The position numbers were made by a program, and so were the translations under genes. A stretch of DNA of 6,900 bases from Candidatus Odyssella thessalonicensis (lineage in GTDB: Bacteria > Pseudomonadota > Alphaproteobacteria > Bin65). The DNA is taken from positions 1-6,900 of the forward strand of contig SBBV01000211.1 of NCBI GenBank assembly GCA_005240015.1, written 5' to 3'. The notes beneath the pieces are model-generated. The model saw nothing but the letters and a program-made list of their open reading frames with translations, had not been told where the DNA came from and searched no databases. Below, piece after piece: positions 5,663 through 6,900 of this stretch (positions within the stretch are counted from its first letter, which is position 1; every line of letters begins with the position of its first letter).

Positions 5663-6249
5663 TCAATTCCGCCGCGGAGAATGGATGCGCCGCACGCGCT
5701 CACCGCGCGCAGGCTCGCCGTTGCGAGCCTCTCCACCTGCAGGCGCCACGTCTTGCCCTCATCGCGCGAAATCTCGCCAAGCCAGCGGAACGAGTCGGTC
5801 AAAATCTTGGTGAAGCGCCAGCGCAGCGTCACACCGGGCGCGAACGTCCCGATCTGCACGATGTCGGCGCCCTCGGCGCGGCCCACCCGGCGCGTCAGGA
5901 TGCCCGTCGCCGGGTCGTTCCAGAGGATGTGCCAGGCGTCGAGCTTGGGGTCGTAGATCCTGAGCGTCGCGCCATACCAAGCGACCGTCACTGGAAGCTG
6001 CGGCGGCGGCGTTGCGCGGTCGCGCTCGGCGCGCGGCGGCGTCATCCACAGTCCTGGATGGCACGGCCCTCGAGCACCCAGCCCGCGTGGATCTCGCCGT
6101 GGCTCGTGTGCCGCGTGCCGTCCTCGGCGTGGGCGACGAGGTTGGTGTCCCAGCGTCCGATGAGGAAGGCGTCGAGCTTGAGCTTGTCGGCACGGTCCGG
6201 CGCGGGGCCCTCGCTGTGCAAGACCTCGGCGAAGGAGCACGTCGGTCAT
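5663..6249 (-). pseudogene. Small conserved hypothetical protein broken by frameshifts
   Basis: Read in one frame, the region makes no sensible protein, but pieced together from two it gives a coherent one. ATG 6249 starts MTDV. From about 6236 the conserved sequence is in the +1-shifted frame (SFAEVLHSEGPAPDRADK, then LDAFLIGRWDTNLVAH, then GEIHAGWVLEGRAIQD) and ends at TGA 6042-6044. From 6048 down, the first frame resumes as WMTPPRAERD, WYGATLRIYDPKLDAWHILW, DIVQIG and WRFTKILTDSFRWLGEISRDEGKTWRLQVE (to 5731). One extra base near 6236-6240 and one missing base at 6050/6051 explain both shifts; restoring a G would give QDVW at the second site. The product would be a soluble protein of about 175-195 residues resembling an uncharacterised family with IG-W and WRLQVE motifs. 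I do not know its function. The 3' end is uncertain: the frame stays open to 5458, inside the DUF1127 gene, while another frame stops at 5663. Decay or sequencing indels are both possible. Confidence 0.7.
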
Positions 6250-6306
6250 CTCCACCTACTGTTCGCAACAGCGGGAAGATGGCGCGGCGTACCGGGTCCG
6301 ACTTGG

Positions 6307-6331
6307 AAAAAATTGCGGCGGTGCGGTGCCG
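6307..6331 (-). terminator. Possible weak intrinsic terminator after the hydrolase gene
   Basis: On the minus strand, directly after the hydrolase stop, CGGC (6331-6328) can pair with GCCG (6320-6317). Two bases and then AATTTTTT follow (6314-6307). The T-run is striking in such GC-rich DNA, but the stem is only four pairs with an eight-base loop, so this is a weak candidate. Confidence 0.3.
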
Positions 6332-6332
6332 G

Positions 6333-6900
6333 CTACTGCACCGTCTCCGGCACCTCGAATTTCGGCCGCGCGTGCTGGGCGACGCAGCCGAGGTCGAGCT
6401 TCGCCGCGGGATCGGCGACGAACGCGTTCATCAGCGCGTTGCCGCAGGGATGGCGGTAGGAGACGTCGTGCCCAGCATCGCCGAAGCGCGCGACGATGGC
6501 GTCGGGGAAGCCCTTGGCGATGTCGTCGGCCCAGGCGCTCAAGGTGCGGATATCGTAGGCGCCGGTCAGGATCAGCAGCCGAGGTGAGGAAGCGGGCGGC
6601 GTGTCCGCCACCGGCGCCGGCTGAAACGCGGCGCAAGCGTCGTGGCGCCCGCGCTGCTCGCTGGCAGGCGCGCTGGGGAGGATGTCTTCGGGACAGCGCG
6701 TCGTCGAGAAGATCAGCGTGTGATCGATCGGAGGCAGCCGGCGCGGCATGGCGAGGCCGTAGATCGCGTCGATGCGCGGGCGCGAGAGGAGCTTGCCGCC
6801 GCTCAGGAAGCCGTGGAGATCGGCGATGGCCTGCGGCAGATGCGGCAGCTCCTCGGCCCAGTCGAGTCGGCGGATCAGCGCCGCCGCGATGCCGCCGGTG
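6333..6900 (-). CDS. Alpha/beta hydrolase, TAP-like C-terminal part (5' end beyond the window)
   Basis: This is the last 188 or so codons of a larger serine hydrolase/peptidase-type protein; the frame is open to the right window edge, so the start and nucleophile elbow are not seen. The C-terminal domain resembles the TAP-like domain of tripeptidyl-aminopeptidase-type S33 hydrolases. It has CAAFQPAP, then SPRLLILTGAYDIRTLSAWADDIAKGFPDA, where the Asp of GAYDIRT is the expected acid of the triad. FGDAGHDV follows with the expected catalytic His, then RHPCGNALMNAFVADP and LDLGCV. The upstream visible part (FLSGGKLLSRPRIDAIYGLAMPRRLPP) would belong to the cap or lid region. Paired cysteines in C-AAF, HPC and LGC are typical of exported members, but a signal peptide cannot be checked. 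Substrate unknown. The gene ends 83 bp upstream of the broken small gene on the same strand. Confidence 0.82.
   Translation of the reverse strand, partial: TGGIAAALIRRLDWAEELPHLPQAIADLHGFLSGGKLLSRPRIDAIYGLAMPRRLPPIDHTLIFSTTRCPEDILPSAPASEQRGRHDACAAFQPAPVADTPPASSPRLLILTGAYDIRTLSAWADDIAKGFPDAIVARFGDAGHDVSYRHPCGNALMNAFVADPAAKLDLGCVAQHARPKFEVPETVQ

Noticed and set aside
5458..6255. Single intact 265-codon minus-strand gene
   Set aside because: Its first 70 or so and last 90 or so codons read as out-of-frame noise; the conserved N-terminal half is in another frame, so the intact-gene reading is wrong.
1..6900. A new defence, mobile or biosynthetic system
   Set aside because: All well-supported genes belong to housekeeping or common small families; no nuclease, helicase, reverse transcriptase, integrase, transposase, toxin pair or repeat array is visible.

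Overview
The window looks like an ordinary chromosomal stretch from a GC-rich (roughly two-thirds G+C by eye) alphaproteobacterium. The main evidence is an Usg-family protein, a short DUF1127 protein ending in the typical ASKPFW tail, a YggT-DUF167-folD cluster, and an alphaproteobacterial-type long glutathione S-transferase. I cannot name a genus from the sequence alone.

Layout. Positions 1-2315 are read from the minus strand: a monofunctional-type glutathione peroxidase (1836-2315), a GST with a C-terminal extension (642-1565), and a TrkH potassium-transporter gene. The TrkH locus is abnormal. A 585-bp unit, holding the last codons of the GST gene, the 30-bp spacer and the first 174 codons of trkH, is duplicated in tandem. 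The first trkH copy (57-611) therefore ends in ten codons of GST tail plus its stop. A second trkH copy starts at 26 and runs off the left edge. A 111-bp hairpin-forming interspersed repeat (1701-1811) lies between the GST and peroxidase genes.

Positions 2400-5371 are read from the plus strand: a BtuF-like cobalamin-binding-fold protein without a signal peptide, Usg, YggT, a DUF167 protein and FolD. The last three are tightly packed (4-bp overlap, then a 4-bp gap) and are probably one operon. The AT-richer gap before usg contains a short inverted repeat and is the best promoter/operator candidate.

Positions 5378-6900 are again minus strand: a DUF1127 protein converging on folD with only 6 bp between them, a small conserved protein whose frame is broken by two compensating one-base shifts (about 5663-6249), and the C-terminal part of a TAP-like alpha/beta hydrolase that enters from the right edge.

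Functionally the region mixes peroxide/electrophile defence (GPx, GST), K+ uptake (TrkH), one-carbon metabolism (FolD) and small membrane or regulatory proteins. I see no phage, CRISPR, toxin-antitoxin, biosynthetic or defence system, and no tRNA or rRNA gene. The items most worth checking are the TrkH/GST tandem duplication, the double frameshift and the hairpin repeat. The first two could be real mutations or assembly/sequencing errors. No gene-free stretch exceeds 300 bp; the longest (1566-1835) is filled largely by the hairpin repeat.
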